A DNA stretch of 64,000 nucleotides from Mycolicibacterium hippocampi (GTDB taxonomy: Bacteria; Actinomycetota; Actinomycetes; Mycobacteriales; Mycobacteriaceae), in contig NZ_BLLB01000002.1 in the NCBI RefSeq assembly GCF_010723735.1, positions 1,798,001 to 1,862,000 on the forward strand, written 5' to 3'. Under the pieces are notes generated by a model that made no database searches, was not told the origin of the DNA, and saw only the letters and a list, made by a program, of their open reading frames with translations. Position numbers and translations under genes: made by a program. Shown here piece after piece: positions 28,501 to 37,797 of this stretch. Every line of letters begins with the position of its first letter. The stretch's first letter is position 1.

Positions 28501-31500
28501 CAGTCGGGGTCTCTCTCCGCCTGAAGCAGCGGCAGCCACAGCCGGGCGGCATACGCGCCCAGCCGGGTGGTCTCACCGTCGTACTCCTCACCGGCACGCA
28601 CCGGCTCCAGCAGGATCTCGAGCTTGGAGTTGTACCCCCAGACACGCTGGTGTGCGGGTTCTTCGTTCTCTCCCGGGAACCTGCCGGTGTTCCACTTGAA
28701 GCCCGCCTGACGATTCGGGAAGCCGCCGGTGTGGCGCGTCTCCGCCCACGCATAGGATGTCTTGAGCGGCAACGGGACCGGCTCACGGCGGCCGGCGTCG
28801 TAGATCGCCACCAGATCGGCGAGCACGTCGGCCGCCGATACCTGGGGTGCGCCGAGCATCCGCACCCGCGGCCGGCCGCCGCGCCTGGCCCGTCCGATGC
28901 ACACCGCAACCCACTCGCTGCCGGGGTCGCGAGCGGTCAACGCCAGCAACCGGATCCAGGACGCGACTAGATGTCGACCGTCGAGTTTGGAGTACGTGAC
29001 CGAGACCAGCCGGTCACCGTGGACCCCGGGAACGGTCCCGGTCACCCGCCGGCCGTCGCCGATGTCGATGTCGACGTCGTGCGCCTCGGGCGGCTGTGCA
29101 CGGTGTTGGTGCGCGGCGACGGCCAGCGCCGCGGCCTGCTCGCGGATCTCCTGTGCCTTCCGCCAGCCGAGTTGGCCCGGCGGCAGTGAGCCGCGCCGCC
29201 ACTCGGCCTGTTGCGCGTCCCTGGGGTGCATGCCGCGCTGCATGTCGTCGAGCATCCGGTCGCCGACCTTCCACTCCTGCAGAGCGTCGATCTCCACCGG
29301 CATCGCGTCCTCGGTGGGGTCGACGTCCCACGGCAGCGTGAAGTCCAGCGCGCGGAAGAATCCCTTGACCGGGTCGCGGAAGAAGCCGATCAGGTCGTCG
29401 AGTTCGACGTCGTCCGGCGGCGGCGCCGGCAGCGGTCTTCCGAGCAGCGACGGGCGCTGCGCGCGTTCACCGGCGGCGACCTCGGCGGCGATCAGGGTGG
29501 TCTGGTCGAAGGTGAACGGCTTGCCGGCGGGCATGTTCAGCGCCCCAGGGGTGACGTTGCGAATGTCGAACGGCTGCAACGGGTGTTCGACCAGCACCCG
29601 CTCCCGGGCCCGCTGTGGAGTGGTGACGTCGAGGGTGTCCAGAAGTTCCATCAGCGGCACCGCGGGCGGTTTGCGCTGTCCGGTCTGTTCGTCGGAACCG
29701 GTGTAGGTGATCACCAGCTTCTCGGTGGCGGCGCCGATGGCATCGAGTAGCAACTGCCGGTCCTCGGAACGGATGTCGCGTTCACCGGTCATCGGATCAC
29801 GGGCCAGCGCGTCGTCCCCGTCGACGACGCCGAGCCGCGGGAACACCCCGTCGTCGAGTCCGACCAGGCACACCACCCGGTGGGGCACCGAGCGCATCGG
29901 CACCATCGTGCAGACCGTCAGGGTGCCGGTGCGGAAGTTGGCGCGCGTCGGCCGGCCGGCGAGGTGGCGATCCAGCAGCGCCCGGATGTCGGACAGCCGC
30001 AGCACAGTGCCCGCGCGGGTACCGGCAGTGGCGAACACGTCGTGGAACTCACGCTGGACCTGGCTGGACTGCCAGGCGTCGCTGTCGGCGACGCTGGTCA
30101 GCAGCGTGATCCCGGCCGTGAGTGCACTCAGCCAGTCGCTGAGAGACTGTGTACCGGAGAGGGATTCGACGACGACGTGGAGACGCTCGATGTACTCGGC
30201 CACCCGTCCCGCGAGCTCGACCCGGTTGCTGCCGACGTCGTCGAGGGGCAATGTGGTGTCCAGCCAGGCGTGCGAATCGTCGGACATCGCCACCCCGGCC
30301 AGCACCCTGTCGATGCCGAACCGCCAGGTGTTCTGCACGAAGTCGACTCCGTACGGTCGGCGGTGGGCCGAATCGAAACCCCAGCGGATGTTGGCCTCGC
30401 GCACCCATTCGCCCATGGCGTCCAGGTCGTCGTCGCTGAAGCCGAAACGGGAACGCACGGGGGCGGACTCGGCCAGGTTCAGCACCTCGCTGGCGGTGGC
30501 GCGCCCGCCGGCCAGGCCGAGCAGTTGGCGCGCCACCCCGAGCAGCGGGTTGGTCTGGGTGAGTGCGCGGTCGGCGAGCTTGACCCGCAGCTGATGCGCC
30601 GGGTGCGCACCGGGCACGACGTCGCCGAGGCCGAATCCGGCAACGATCAACGGCGCGTAGGTCTCGATGTCCGGGCACATCACGAGGATGTCGCGTGGTT
30701 CCAGGGTGGGGTCGTCGGCCAGCAGGCCCAGCAGCACCTCGCGCAACACGTCGATCTGCCGGGCCGGCCCGTGGCTGCTGTGCACCTGCACCGAGCGATC
30801 GTCGGGTGAGAGGGTGCGGCCGGCGGCGCGGACGGCGTTGGCGGCGATGTCGGACTGCAGCCACCCCAGCAGCGTGCCGCCCCGGTTGGGCGAGCCGGGC
30901 GCCGCGTTGAGGCACTCGTCGGTCTTCCGGTTGGCAGGCAGTCCGCGCTGCAGCTCGCGCAGGTCGCGACCGAGCGTCGCGAGCAGGGGGTGCCCCACGA
31001 CGCGGTGGGACGTGTCGTCACGGCGGGCGACGGCGCGGTGGACGTCCCGCAGGCTCTGCCACAGTGCGTCACTGGGATGCGGCAACCACAGGTGCAGGTC
31101 GTGGTGCACGCTCAACGCGTGCAGCAACTCGATCTCGGTGAGGGGCAGCCGGGTGTGCCCGAACAGCGACAGTCGCTGCGGCAGGTCGGTGGGCGACTCC
31201 TGAAGACGGGCAATGGTTTTGGCGTGCCGAACCGACGGTGGGTCGGCGTCCACGCGGTTCAGGAGGGCGCGGTAGAGCTCGGGCTGCCACCGCAGGTCCG
31301 GGTCGAGGCCGGCGGTGTCGCCGGCGAGCCAGTCGGCGAGCAGCTGCGGACGTTGCCGCGCGTAGGAGGCGAACAGACCGGCGAGGCGCCGCGCAACGGC
31401 GTAGCGCCGGCCCTGGCGAAGCTCCTTCTCCTCACCGGACTCGAAGTGCCCGAGGTGGGCGGCCAGCGCGGTGCACCACGGCTCGTCGAGCGCGCTGTCG

Positions 31501-31805
31501 ATCACTTCGAGCAACGGCCACACCGTCGCATCCGCCGACCACGGGTCCTCGTCGGCCACCCCGGTGAGCTCCGCGATCAGCGACCGCGGATGCCGGAACG
31601 TCACCCCCGCACAAACGCCGTCCTCGGCGTGGGTCCCCCGGCCCAACACGTGGGAGAGCCGCTGGCTGAGCCAGCGCTCCATGCCCCGCGCGGACACCAG
31701 CACGAGCTCCTCGGCGAACGGATCGGGCAGCGGCGTGGCGAGCAACTCGCCGAGGCCGTCGGCGAGAAGGTCGGTGCGGTCGGCACGATGGAGGTGAAGT
31801 GCCAT
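28500..31805 (-). CDS. recC: Exodeoxyribonuclease V gamma subunit RecC
   Basis: Chi-recognition and scaffold subunit, 1101 residues, close to M. tuberculosis RecC. The N-terminus MALHLHRADRTDLLADGLGELL and segments such as LVLVSARGMERWLSQRLSHVLG and DILVMCPDIETYAPLI match the family (a helicase-like fold without active motifs). ATG 31805 is preferred over 31817 because MALHLHRA is the conserved beginning. First gene of the recCBD operon. Confidence 0.96.
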   Translation of the reverse strand: MALHLHRADRTDLLADGLGELLATPLPDPFAEELVLVSARGMERWLSQRLSHVLGRGTHAEDGVCAGVTFRHPRSLIAELTGVADEDPWSADATVWPLLEVIDSALDEPWCTALAAHLGHFESGEEKELRQGRRYAVARRLAGLFASYARQRPQLLADWLAGDTAGLDPDLRWQPELYRALLNRVDADPPSVRHAKTIARLQESPTDLPQRLSLFGHTRLPLTEIELLHALSVHHDLHLWLPHPSDALWQSLRDVHRAVARRDDTSHRVVGHPLLATLGRDLRELQRGLPANRKTDECLNAAPGSPNRGGTLLGWLQSDIAANAVRAAGRTLSPDDRSVQVHSSHGPARQIDVLREVLLGLLADDPTLEPRDILVMCPDIETYAPLIVAGFGLGDVVPGAHPAHQLRVKLADRALTQTNPLLGVARQLLGLAGGRATASEVLNLAESAPVRSRFGFSDDDLDAMGEWVREANIRWGFDSAHRRPYGVDFVQNTWRFGIDRVLAGVAMSDDSHAWLDTTLPLDDVGSNRVELAGRVAEYIERLHVVVESLSGTQSLSDWLSALTAGITLLTSVADSDAWQSSQVQREFHDVFATAGTRAGTVLRLSDIRALLDRHLAGRPTRANFRTGTLTVCTMVPMRSVPHRVVCLVGLDDGVFPRLGVVDGDDALARDPMTGERDIRSEDRQLLLDAIGAATEKLVITYTGSDEQTGQRKPPAVPLMELLDTLDVTTPQRARERVLVEHPLQPFDIRNVTPGALNMPAGKPFTFDQTTLIAAEVAAGERAQRPSLLGRPLPAPPPDDVELDDLIGFFRDPVKGFFRALDFTLPWDVDPTEDAMPVEIDALQEWKVGDRMLDDMQRGMHPRDAQQAEWRRGSLPPGQLGWRKAQEIREQAAALAVAAHQHRAQPPEAHDVDIDIGDGRRVTGTVPGVHGDRLVSVTYSKLDGRHLVASWIRLLALTARDPGSEWVAVCIGRARRGGRPRVRMLGAPQVSAADVLADLVAIYDAGRREPVPLPLKTSYAWAETRHTGGFPNRQAGFKWNTGRFPGENEEPAHQRVWGYNSKLEILLEPVRAGEEYDGETTRLGAYAARLWLPLLQAERDPD

Positions 31806-31844
31806 CGGCGGCCACATTACGGCGCTGCCGGTCCTATCCGGTGC

Positions 31845-32510
31845 TCAGCCCTGTTCGACGATGTTGCCCCGACCGGACTTCGATATCTCCGGGTTGCCGT
31901 CCCGGTAGATCACCTGGTTGTCGAAGCCGGACGCGGTGATTGTCTCGGCAGTGTCGACGGTGACGGTGTTGTCCATGCCCGACACCGAGACGCTGGCACA
32001 GGGGCCCTGGATCTTGATGGTGTTGGTGACTCCGCTGACGCTCACCGAGCCCCGATCGCACACCACCGTCTTGCGCTGTTCCACCCCGGCGATGCTCAGC
32101 GAACCGCCGGCTGCAACCGTCAGGACGTCGTCGGTGGGGTCGACGCGGGGCGCTGCACGCGGGGCGTCGACGGAACCACCTCCGCCGGCGATACCGGGCG
32201 GGCCCGGCCGTACGGGCGCGTCGCTGCTCGAACCGGCGAGGTTGAAGAACGCGACCAAGCCCACGATGCCGACCCCGACGACGCCGATGACGACCAGCGG
32301 GACCAGCCACAGCGCCGTCTGCGGCCGTTTGTGCACCACCCGCTGCGGCGGGGAGTAGTACGGCGAACCGTACTGCGGGTATGTGACGGGCACGTCCACC
32401 GCCGGTGTGGCCTCATACGGCCGGGTGCCCAACTCGCTGGCGTGGGCCTGGTCGGCGAGTGGACGCTCGAGATCCCGGATACGGGCTTCTGGATCCCCGT
32501 CTGGCTCCAT
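31845..32510 (-). CDS. DUF3060 protein with N-terminal membrane anchor
   Basis: 221 residues. A polar N-terminus beginning MEPDGDPEARIRDLERPLADQ (a DUF1707-like charged start) leads to a Tyr/Pro-rich stretch, one transmembrane helix (LWLVPLVVIGVVGVGIVGLVAFF, about 80-102), a Gly/Pro linker, and then a DUF3060 beta-repeat domain: SISGV/SVSGVTNTIKI, SVSGMDNTVTV, ITASGFDNQVIY. The short repeats predict a small beta-helix outside the membrane. It sits before recC on the same strand. ATG 32510 is preferred over upstream frame extension. The biological role is unknown. Confidence 0.75.
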   Translation of the reverse strand: MEPDGDPEARIRDLERPLADQAHASELGTRPYEATPAVDVPVTYPQYGSPYYSPPQRVVHKRPQTALWLVPLVVIGVVGVGIVGLVAFFNLAGSSSDAPVRPGPPGIAGGGGSVDAPRAAPRVDPTDDVLTVAAGGSLSIAGVEQRKTVVCDRGSVSVSGVTNTIKIQGPCASVSVSGMDNTVTVDTAETITASGFDNQVIYRDGNPEISKSGRGNIVEQG

Positions 32511-32634
32511 CCGCAGATGTTTGCACACGTGATCGTCCCAGCTCAACGGTTGCAGGCCGACGGTGGATGTGTCCGAAGGCTGACAGTTGCCCGCAGCGGG
32601 ATTCGGCGACCGGTCGGCGTGGTACCCACACACC

Positions 32635-33738
32635 ATGGCGGCACCGGGTTTTCTCGCCATCGGCAGTGGTCCCGCGGGCATCAGCGCAGCTGAGACGTTC
32701 CGCAGCAGACACCGCCATATCCCGGTGCGCATCTTGTCGGCCGATCCGGCGCTGCCCTACGCCAAACCGCCCCTGAGCAAGGGGTATCTGTGCGGGCGCC
32801 AGCCCAACCTCGATCTCCACAGCGCCGGCTGGTTCGACCGCAACAACGTCGAGCTCATCCGCGGCGTCACCATCGAGCGCATCGACGTCGAGGCCCAGCA
32901 GGTCGTCACCGCCGGCGGTGTGCGCCACCCCTACTGGCACCTGCTGCTGGCCACCGGTTCGGCGTCGGTGCCCCTGAAGGTGCCCGGCGGAGAACTCGCC
33001 CAACCACTGCGGACCTTCGCCGATGCGGTCGCGCTGAAGATGGCGGCGCGGCACGCCGAGACGGCGGTGGTGGTAGGCGCCGGCCTGATCGGCTGTGAAG
33101 CCGCGGCATGTCTGGCCGGCCTCGGCGTCGCCACCACCCTCGTCGCCCCCGAAACCGTGCCGCTGAAGCGCAGGTTCGGGGTCGACGTGGGCGAGCGGGT
33201 GGTCAAGATGCTCTCCGACACCGGGGTCCGGTTCATCGGGGCGAGCACGGTGGCCGCCGTCGAGCACTCCGGTGTGGTGCTGACCACCGGTGAGACGGTC
33301 GACGGTGACGTCGTGGTCGGTGCGACCGGAGTGCGTCCGGACATCCGGCTCGCCGCCGCTGCCGGTCTCGAGACCGAGGGTGGGCACGTCGTCGTCGACG
33401 AACACATGCGCACGTCGGCCCGAAACGTTTATGCTGCAGGCGATATCACATTGGCACACAATGTGGCAGCGGGCCGCCGGGTCGTCTCCGAACACTGGCG
33501 CGATGCCGCCCAGCAGGGGCTCGTCGCCGGGCTCACGGCGGCCGGCTACCCGGCGTCCTGGGACAAGGTCTCCGAATTCTCCTGCGAGATAGGCGAATTC
33601 ACGCTCGAGTACCGTGGCTGGAGCTCCTCGGATGCCTCATGCCGCTTGGCCGACCGGCGCAACGGATTCTCCGCGACCTACCACTTCGAAGGCCGCGTCG
33701 TCGGCACTCTTGAAGCTACAGCCAGTCCCGCTTCTTGA
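32635..33738 (+). CDS. FAD-dependent NAD(P) oxidoreductase (ferredoxin-reductase type)
   Basis: 367-residue flavoprotein of the pyridine nucleotide-disulfide oxidoreductase fold. FAD motif AIGSGPAGISAAETF (8-22), the ATGSASVPL segment, the NAD(P) motif VVVGAGLIGCEAAACLAGLG (about 144-163) and the GD box VYAAGDITLAHN (about 263-274). KPPLSKGYLCG is typical of rhodocoxin/putidaredoxin-reductase relatives that feed P450 or dioxygenase systems, but no ferredoxin or P450 gene is nearby. ATG 32635 gives the normal N-terminus. The last 23 bases overlap the end of the convergent corA gene. Confidence 0.88.
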   Translation: MAAPGFLAIGSGPAGISAAETFRSRHRHIPVRILSADPALPYAKPPLSKGYLCGRQPNLDLHSAGWFDRNNVELIRGVTIERIDVEAQQVVTAGGVRHPYWHLLLATGSASVPLKVPGGELAQPLRTFADAVALKMAARHAETAVVVGAGLIGCEAAACLAGLGVATTLVAPETVPLKRRFGVDVGERVVKMLSDTGVRFIGASTVAAVEHSGVVLTTGETVDGDVVVGATGVRPDIRLAAAAGLETEGGHVVVDEHMRTSARNVYAAGDITLAHNVAAGRRVVSEHWRDAAQQGLVAGLTAAGYPASWDKVSEFSCEIGEFTLEYRGWSSSDASCRLADRRNGFSATYHFEGRVVGTLEATASPAS

Positions 33739-34708
33739 ACATCACGTACAGCACGACCACCAGCACGGCGATGATCGCCGTGCTCACCACGAAGCCGCCG
33801 GCGGTGTCTATCCCGGGATAGAGCACGTTCTGGCCGTAGAAGCCGGTGATCGCCGTCGGCACGGCGATGATCGCCGCCCACCCCGTCAGCTTCTTCATCA
33901 CCATGTTCAGGTGCGCGTCCTGCAGCGAAAGGTTCGTCTCGAACACCGTCGTCACCATGTCGCGCAGCGATTCGGTCCACTCCGACACCCTCAGCACATG
34001 GTCGTAGAGGTCGGCGTAGACAGGGTCGAGCTCGACCGCGGTCCTGGCGTCCATTCTGCGGTGCTGGATCAGCGTCACCACCTCACGCATCGGCAGCACC
34101 ACCCGCCGCAACGCGACAAGATCCTTGCGGAGCTGAAACGTCTTGCGCTGCAGCCCACCCCGCGGTGCCTGATCGGAGAACAGGTCGTCTTCGAGGCTCT
34201 CGATCCCGTCATCGAGGCACTGGACGGCATCAAAGTGCCCGTCGACCACCACGTCGAGCAGACCGTGCACCAGAGAGCCGACACCGTGTTCCTGCCCGCC
34301 GAGTTCGTCGAAGCGCCGTGAGACCTGGTCGATGTCGAAGTCCGGTGACAGCCGGACGGTGATCAACCCGCGAGGCAGGACGAAGGCGGAGATCCGATGG
34401 GTTTCCAGAGCCGACTCGGACGCGTCCTCGGGCGGGGGAGTCCGGACGGTGACCGCGTAGACGGTGAAGAACGTGTGCGTCTTGTAGGCGGCGGCCTTGG
34501 TGCGTTCGGCGACGGCGACCGCGTCCTCCACCGCCCAGGAGTTGAGATGCAACTCCTGGGCGAGGTCCATCAGGATGGCGTGGTCGGGGTCGTAGATGTC
34601 ACACCACAACAGGGTGCCGTCGGAGGCCAGGCAGTCCGATATCGCCGAGAACTCGAAGTCGTCCTGCGCTTTGCCGTCACGCCAGATTCGGCCTCGGACG
34701 TGGGTCAC
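33716..34708 (-). CDS. CorA-family divalent cation transporter with a GQN filter
   Basis: 330 residues, GTG start. A cytoplasmic N-terminal domain of about 265 residues with long helices (LRKDLVALRRVVLPMREVV) is followed by two C-terminal transmembrane helices and an MFKKRDWL basic tail, the CorA layout. The family selectivity motif GMN between the helices reads YGQN here (TGFYGQNVLYPG). The Met to Gln change could alter ion choice (Mg, Zn or Co). It overlaps the convergent oxidoreductase by 23 nt. Confidence 0.9.
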   Translation of the reverse strand: MTHVRGRIWRDGKAQDDFEFSAISDCLASDGTLLWCDIYDPDHAILMDLAQELHLNSWAVEDAVAVAERTKAAAYKTHTFFTVYAVTVRTPPPEDASESALETHRISAFVLPRGLITVRLSPDFDIDQVSRRFDELGGQEHGVGSLVHGLLDVVVDGHFDAVQCLDDGIESLEDDLFSDQAPRGGLQRKTFQLRKDLVALRRVVLPMREVVTLIQHRRMDARTAVELDPVYADLYDHVLRVSEWTESLRDMVTTVFETNLSLQDAHLNMVMKKLTGWAAIIAVPTAITGFYGQNVLYPGIDTAGGFVVSTAIIAVLVVVLYVMFKKRDWL

Positions 34709-34802
34709 CTGATCATCATTGCAGCAGGGCGCGCGCCGAGTGTGAAGCCATGGCTGTGGAGGAGGCCGATTTCACGACCAGGAACGCTATTTCGCGGGGG
34801 AC

Positions 34803-35513
34803 TCAGCCGAGAGTGAACTCGGTTGCCAGGCCGTCGATCCCGGCCCGGATGGCGTCCAGCGCGGACTGCCTGGCCTTGAGCTTGGTCGCGAGGTGCGCGC
34901 CGGCGTTGAGCGTCGTCGCGGCTTCTGCGGCCACCTGCCGGGCGCGGGTGAGGACCTGATCGGCCTCGACGATCTCGTCGAGCCAGCCGGCGGCGATCGC
35001 GTCGTCGCCGACGAACGTCGAGGCCAGCGCGGTCCCACGATGGAATGCCGCCGGGGTCAGCCGCATCCGCATGATCTCGATCGCCGAGATCGGGATGGTC
35101 ATCCCGATCGCCACCTCGATGGCCTGGCAGCGCGACTTCGGCGCTCCGACGCGGTGGTCGGCCGACAGCAACAGGAACGATCCCATCGCGATCGCGGGCC
35201 CGGTCGCGGCGATGATCACCGGCACCGGGAACGTCAGCGTCCGCATTGACAGTTCGAAGCCGCCCGCGAGCATCCCGTGCGCCGCGGCGGCGTCCCCGGA
35301 CTGGAACACCGCCAGGTCGAACCCGCCGCTGAACACCCGGGAGTTGCCCGCCAGCACCACCGCTCTGGCGGCGTCGGCCTCGGCCCGGTCGAGTGCCTCG
35401 TTGATGGCGCCCTGCATGGCCGGCCCCAGCACGTTGACCTTGCCGTCATCGAGGGTGATGGTGGCCACTCGGTCTTCTGTGTCCGCGAGCTCGTAGGAAA
35501 CAGTGCTGGTCAT
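34803..35513 (-). CDS. echA3: Enoyl-CoA hydratase/isomerase family protein
   Basis: Crotonase-fold enzyme of 236 residues, at the same place next to the recCBD / glyoxalase genes as M. tuberculosis echA3 (Rv0632c). The oxyanion-hole segments are VFSGGFDLAVF and GPAIAMGSFLLLSADHRVG. The second catalytic Glu of true hydratases is not obvious in the region IEVAIGMTIPISAIEIM, so hydratase activity is uncertain. Many such proteins act as isomerases or hydrolases in lipid metabolism. Confidence 0.88.
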   Translation of the reverse strand: MTSTVSYELADTEDRVATITLDDGKVNVLGPAMQGAINEALDRAEADAARAVVLAGNSRVFSGGFDLAVFQSGDAAAAHGMLAGGFELSMRTLTFPVPVIIAATGPAIAMGSFLLLSADHRVGAPKSRCQAIEVAIGMTIPISAIEIMRMRLTPAAFHRGTALASTFVGDDAIAAGWLDEIVEADQVLTRARQVAAEAATTLNAGAHLATKLKARQSALDAIRAGIDGLATEFTLG

Positions 35514-35566
35514 GGTCCTCCTGTCGGGCCGGTTCGGCGGATCGAACCTAACAGCGCGCCGCTCGG

Positions 35567-36334
35567 CTATGAGAGCGGCACCTCCGTGCCCGGGCTGAGT
35601 GGATCGGCGCGCAGCTCGATGGCGTCGGGGCTGGTTCCGGGCGGCACGTCGTAGGCGACCGCGACCTCGGCCTGGTCGCCGGGCCCGAGTTCGGCAAGGG
35701 CGCCGCCGGTGTAGAACGTCGCCTCGTCATCGATGGAATACACGGTGCTGCCGGCCCTGAGCTTCTGGAAGGTCCCGAGGAACGTCGCCGGCGCATCGCT
35801 GACGTTCGTGACCGTCAGGTACACGATGACGAACTCGCCCGCGGCGGTCTTCTCCAGCGGGAAATCGGCGGACTCGACGGTCGGACCGACCTCGACACCG
35901 TGCACCGTGAACGCCAGGGGTCCATCGGTGACCTCGCCGGCGTCGGTCGGCGGCGCCTCTGTCGTGGTCTCGGTCGACGTTTCGGACGGCTCATCGCCCC
36001 AGCCGCTGTCCCCGGTCGCGGGCGGGCCGGCGGTCTGAGATGTGACCGGGTCGTCGGACGCCTCGATCGTCACCGAGCCGTCGTCGGCGAAGAAGGCCGC
36101 ATAAACGGCGACGGCCACCAGCACCGCCAGCAGGGCCGCACACACCGCCAGGTAGCGCACCAGCAGTTGCCGGTGGGCGCCGGTGGCATCCGGAGGCGGC
36201 GGACCGGGAGGTGGGGGAGGCGGCTGCGGTGCGTCGGCGCGGTGGTGGGTCCACGTGTTGCCGTCCCAGTAACGTTGCCCGCTGGAACCGTCCGGGTCGG
36301 AATACCATCCAGCAGGCGTTTGCGGTGTGGTCAT
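35567..36334 (-). CDS. DUF2510/DUF4352-type membrane-anchored protein (Rv0633c-like)
   Basis: 255 residues. The N-terminal DUF2510 motif AGWYSDPDGSSGQRYWDGNTWT (7-28) is followed by a Pro-rich linker, one transmembrane helix (YLAVCAALLAVLVAVAVYAAFF, about 62-83), a Thr/Ser/Glu-rich spacer and an extracytoplasmic beta domain (about 130-255) like DUF4352 or telomeric-repeat-type immunoglobulin-like modules (EFVIVYLTVTNVSDAPATF). Position matches M. tuberculosis Rv0633c. The function is unknown. WYSDPDGSSGQRYWDG is coding sequence; the DNA similarity at 36296 to the palindrome arm is coincidental. Confidence 0.8.
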   Translation of the reverse strand: MTTPQTPAGWYSDPDGSSGQRYWDGNTWTHHRADAPQPPPPPPGPPPPDATGAHRQLLVRYLAVCAALLAVLVAVAVYAAFFADDGSVTIEASDDPVTSQTAGPPATGDSGWGDEPSETSTETTTEAPPTDAGEVTDGPLAFTVHGVEVGPTVESADFPLEKTAAGEFVIVYLTVTNVSDAPATFLGTFQKLRAGSTVYSIDDEATFYTGGALAELGPGDQAEVAVAYDVPPGTSPDAIELRADPLSPGTEVPLS

Positions 36335-36442
36335 CGCGGGGCCCTCCCGTCAACGCGCCGGCCGGCGCCCAGCATCGGGAGAATATCCCACGACCACCTT
36401 GTCGGCCGGCGTTCACTCAAGCCGAGCGATGGCAGCGCCGGG

Positions 36443-37159
36443 TCAGCCGCCCATCAGCATGCGCCACTGGTCCAGATTGCTGGCCCGGTAGACGTAGTTG
36501 CTGCTTCGGACCTCCGAGAGCTGGGCGCTCGGCTCCGCGGAGTACCAGTGTCCGGGGAAGACGGTGGGATCACCGGGCAGCTGCGCGAGCGCCTGCAGGC
36601 TGCGGAACATCTCGTCGGCGTCGCCGCCGGGGAAGTCGGTGCGGCCGCAGCCCTCCAGGAAGAGCGTGTCGCCGGCGACGAGCCGGCCGTCGAGCAGGAA
36701 GCACTGGCTGCCGGGGGTGTGGCCCGGAGTGTGCAGCAGCTCGATGTCGATGTCGCCGACGCTGACCTTGTCGCCGTGCTGATGTGACGTCAGCTCGCTC
36801 GGCGCGATCCCGGTGACCCGCGAAACCCAATCCGCTTCCTGGGCGTTGACGTGGACCGGGACGCTGACGCGTTCCAGCAGTTCGGCGAGGCCCTTGAGCT
36901 CGAAACCCATCATCGAGCCGCCGACATGGTCGGGGTGGTGGTGGGTGACCAGCACCCCCGACAGATGCATGCCGTCCGACTCCAGCGCGTCCACCAGGTC
37001 CTGGGCCGCATAGGCGGGATCCACCACCACGGTGTCGCCGGTCTGCCGGTCGCCGATGAGGTAGGCGAAGTTGCGCATCTGCTGGGCGATCATGTCGCCG
37101 GCCGCGAAATCGCGGCCCGAGAGCAGCTGCCTGAAATAGAGGCGGTCCGAGTCAGCCAT
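36443..37159 (-). CDS. Metallo-beta-lactamase-fold hydrolase, glyoxalase II-like
   Basis: 238-residue hydrolase, orthologue of Rv0634c by position. The metal site is complete: THHHPDH at about 72-78, then the His of LLHTPGHTPGS, the bridging Asp in VAGDTLF and the last His in VFPGHWYSAE. Glyoxalase II releases D-lactate from a thioester; in mycobacteria the thiol would be mycothiol or CoA, and sulfur-dioxygenase-like activity is an alternative. ATG 37159 is used; the frame is open upstream but without family similarity. Confidence 0.9.
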   Translation of the reverse strand: MADSDRLYFRQLLSGRDFAAGDMIAQQMRNFAYLIGDRQTGDTVVVDPAYAAQDLVDALESDGMHLSGVLVTHHHPDHVGGSMMGFELKGLAELLERVSVPVHVNAQEADWVSRVTGIAPSELTSHQHGDKVSVGDIDIELLHTPGHTPGSQCFLLDGRLVAGDTLFLEGCGRTDFPGGDADEMFRSLQALAQLPGDPTVFPGHWYSAEPSAQLSEVRSSNYVYRASNLDQWRMLMGG

Positions 37160-37219
37160 GGCGTTCAGCGTATGCACCCCGGGCCGGGGGGACGCGATGG
37201 CCCCGCAGTGACCAGCGGT

Positions 37220-37249
37220 TTGGCGTGGCAAACGCTGAGAATGTACCCT
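37220..37249 (+). promoter_or_regulatory. Promoter of the thrT-metT-rpmG-had region
   Basis: TTGGCG (37220-37225), 18-nt spacer, TACCCT (37244-37249), about 50 nt before tRNA-Thr, typical of mycobacterial stable-RNA promoters. Confidence 0.55.
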
Positions 37250-37302
37250 CTTTAAGGCCCATCGCTCGGCGGTGGGCTGCAGTACCCAAGCAAGGCAGCA
37301 AT

Positions 37303-37375
37303 GCCCCCTTAGCTCAGTCGGTAGAGCGTTTCCATGGTAAGGAAAAGGTCAACGGTTCGATTCCGTTAGGGGGCT
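37303..37375 (+). tRNA. thrT: tRNA-Thr(GGT)
   Basis: 73 nt that fold as a full cloverleaf: acceptor GCCCCCT / AGGGGGC, D stem GCTC/GAGC, anticodon stem TTTCC/GGAAA around ATGGTAA (anticodon GGT), T stem AACGG/CCGTT with loop TTCGATT, discriminator T. CCA is not encoded. Position matches thrT upstream of metT and rpmG in M. tuberculosis. Confidence 0.95.
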
Positions 37376-37445
37376 CGGTGGACAGCGGGGCGAGCGAAGC
37401 GACGGGAGACAAGCTCCTAGCGGTGCGCCGACCCGTGCCCATCGG

Positions 37446-37519
37446 GGCGGTGTAGCTCAGCTGGTTAGAGCGCACGACTCATAATCGTGAGGTCGGGGGA
37501 TCGAGCCCCCCCACCGCTA
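37446..37519 (+). tRNA. metT: tRNA-Met(CAT), elongator type
   Basis: 74-nt cloverleaf: acceptor GGCGGTG / CACCGCT (G1-T72 wobble), D stem GCTC/GAGC, anticodon stem CACGA/TCGTG with loop CTCATAA (anticodon CAT), T stem GGGGG/CCCCC with loop ATCGAGC. It has no C1-A72 mismatch or three G-C anticodon pairs, so it is not an initiator. The T loop starts with A rather than the usual T. CCA is not encoded. Confidence 0.93.
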
Positions 37520-37564
37520 CACGCAGTACGAGATCGACCGAGTTTTGAGAAAGAGGCACCTGAC

Positions 37565-37732
37565 GTGGCGTCCAGTACAGACGTTCGGCCGAAGATCACT
37601 TTGGCGTGCGAGGTGTGCAAGCACCGCAACTACATCACGAAGAAGAACCGTCGCAACGATCCCGACCGGCTCGAGATCAAGAAGTTCTGCCCGAACTGCG
37701 GCAAGCACCAGGCCCACAAAGAGTCGCGCTGA
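37565..37732 (+). CDS. rpmG: 50S ribosomal protein L33
   Basis: 55-residue ribosomal protein, GTG start after a fair purine-rich site (GAAAGAGG). Two CxxC knuckles are kept (CEVCKH and CPNCGKH), so this is the zinc-binding C+ form. In mycobacteria this copy sits between metT and hadA (rpmG2) while a C- paralogue is expressed under zinc limitation. It follows tRNA-Met by 45 nt and precedes hadA by 65 nt. Confidence 0.97.
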   Translation: MASSTDVRPKITLACEVCKHRNYITKKNRRNDPDRLEIKKFCPNCGKHQAHKESR

Positions 37733-37797
37733 GCGGGACGACCGGGCCGGGAGCCGTCGATCCGCGGTTGCTGAGCTCGACTAGGTAGGTTCATCTG

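Noticed and set aside
36296..36320. GGAATACCATCCAGCAGG resembling the palindrome arm
   Set aside because: It lies inside the DUF2510 codons (AGWYSDPD) and lacks a partner arm; the similarity is coincidental.
37446..37519. Initiator tRNA-Met possibility
   Set aside because: The 1-72 pair is G-T, not the mismatched C-A of initiators, and the anticodon stem lacks three G-C pairs.
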